From: a virus
Direction: 5' to 3' (one strand)
Length of the DNA: 21,929 bases
IMG/VR virus record: IMGVR_UViG_3300030061_004132
Coordinates: 1-21,929 of that record
Shown here: positions 21,783 through 21,929 of the stretch, piece by piece
How positions within the stretch are numbered: position 1 is the first letter of the stretch
How the letters are laid out: each line of letters opens with the position of its first letter
The notes under the pieces: generated by a model
Databases searched by the model: none
The model's input: only the letters and a program-made list of their open reading frames with translations
Told to the model about the DNA's origin: nothing
Made by a program: the position numbers and the translations under genes

Positions 21783-21929
21783 GGCAATTCTCCTTTTACA
21801 AAAACATCGTGCCAAGAGCTTCTGTCTAAATTGATAATTTCAATATCAAGCTTCTCGGCACTCTCCTTTATAATTTTCATATCGTCTAATATAAAATCCC
21901 TAAAAACGTGCTTCCAGTGGCCAACGTTT
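21779..21929 (-). CDS. C-terminal fragment of an upstream gene (N-terminus off the window)
   Basis: The minus frame from 21928 to TGA at 21779-21781 encodes 49 residues, NVGHWKHVFRDFILDD...SSWHDVFVKGELP. The piece is polar and helical with several Trp/His residues. No family can be named from so short a stretch. Its stop codon is embedded in the -35 box of the promoter that follows. It runs in the same direction as all other genes, so it is probably a further member of the glycan cluster. Confidence 0.65.
   Translation of the reverse strand, partial: NVGHWKHVFRDFILDDMKIIKESAEKLDIEIINLDRSSWHDVFVKGELP

Noticed and set aside
1-21929. Bacterial chromosome O-antigen locus
   Set aside because: The gp55-like sigma factor, FmdB-type zinc ribbon, small phage proteins and baseplate-like genes are contiguous with the island and no host housekeeping gene is present; a prophage or assembly chimera remains a minor possibility.

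Overview
The window reads as part of the genome of a tailed T4-like (marine myovirus type) phage, or an uncultured relative. It is AT-rich, every gene lies on the minus strand, and almost all genes overlap or abut. The assignment rests on the left 4.5 kb, which holds a T4 gp55-like late sigma factor among small conserved phage proteins (FmdB-type zinc ribbon, one-helix membrane protein, coiled-coil protein, short conserved protein). Two baseplate/spike-like proteins follow, then a partial protein with a cysteine-rich module. No host-type housekeeping genes, tRNAs, rRNAs, insertion sequences or CRISPR arrays were seen.

Layout in transcription order, right to left. (1) 21929-21779 is the C-terminal end of an unidentified gene. 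(2) A consensus-like sigma70 promoter overlaps that gene's stop codon at 21754-21782. (3) 21738-4553 is a 22-gene carbohydrate/glycan island with essentially no intergenic DNA. (4) 4540-3046 holds the phage regulatory and small-protein block. (5) 2760-1 holds structural genes. No gap of 300 bases or more without a gene exists.

The island falls into two parts. The upstream part (21738-13910) has a NeuB-type synthase without the SAF domain, a CMP-sugar synthetase, a class III aminotransferase, a methyltransferase, a VOC protein, a TIM-barrel isomerase-like protein, a PtmA-like SDR, a cupin, a small HAD phosphatase, a GT10-like glycosyltransferase, a conserved unknown and a DUF962/Mpo1-like membrane protein. 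It looks suited to making and transferring a nonulosonate-like or related acidic sugar. The downstream part (13913-4553) has an NAD-dependent epimerase, a B12-type radical SAM enzyme, a split transketolase, an RmlC-like epimerase, a ColD-like and an RfbH-like PLP dehydrase, separated HldE-like kinase and nucleotidyltransferase proteins, and an RmlB-like 4,6-dehydratase. Both PLP enzymes carry His where the Schiff-base Lys normally sits, and the RfbH-like one also keeps the iron-sulfur cysteines. Together these suggest an NDP-activated, deoxygenated, possibly heptose-derived or branched sugar.

Lipopolysaccharide genes are known in some marine T4-like phages (for example cyanophage P-SSM2). This enzyme combination is what makes the window notable. 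The product, and whether it decorates virions or remodels the host surface, cannot be decided from sequence.
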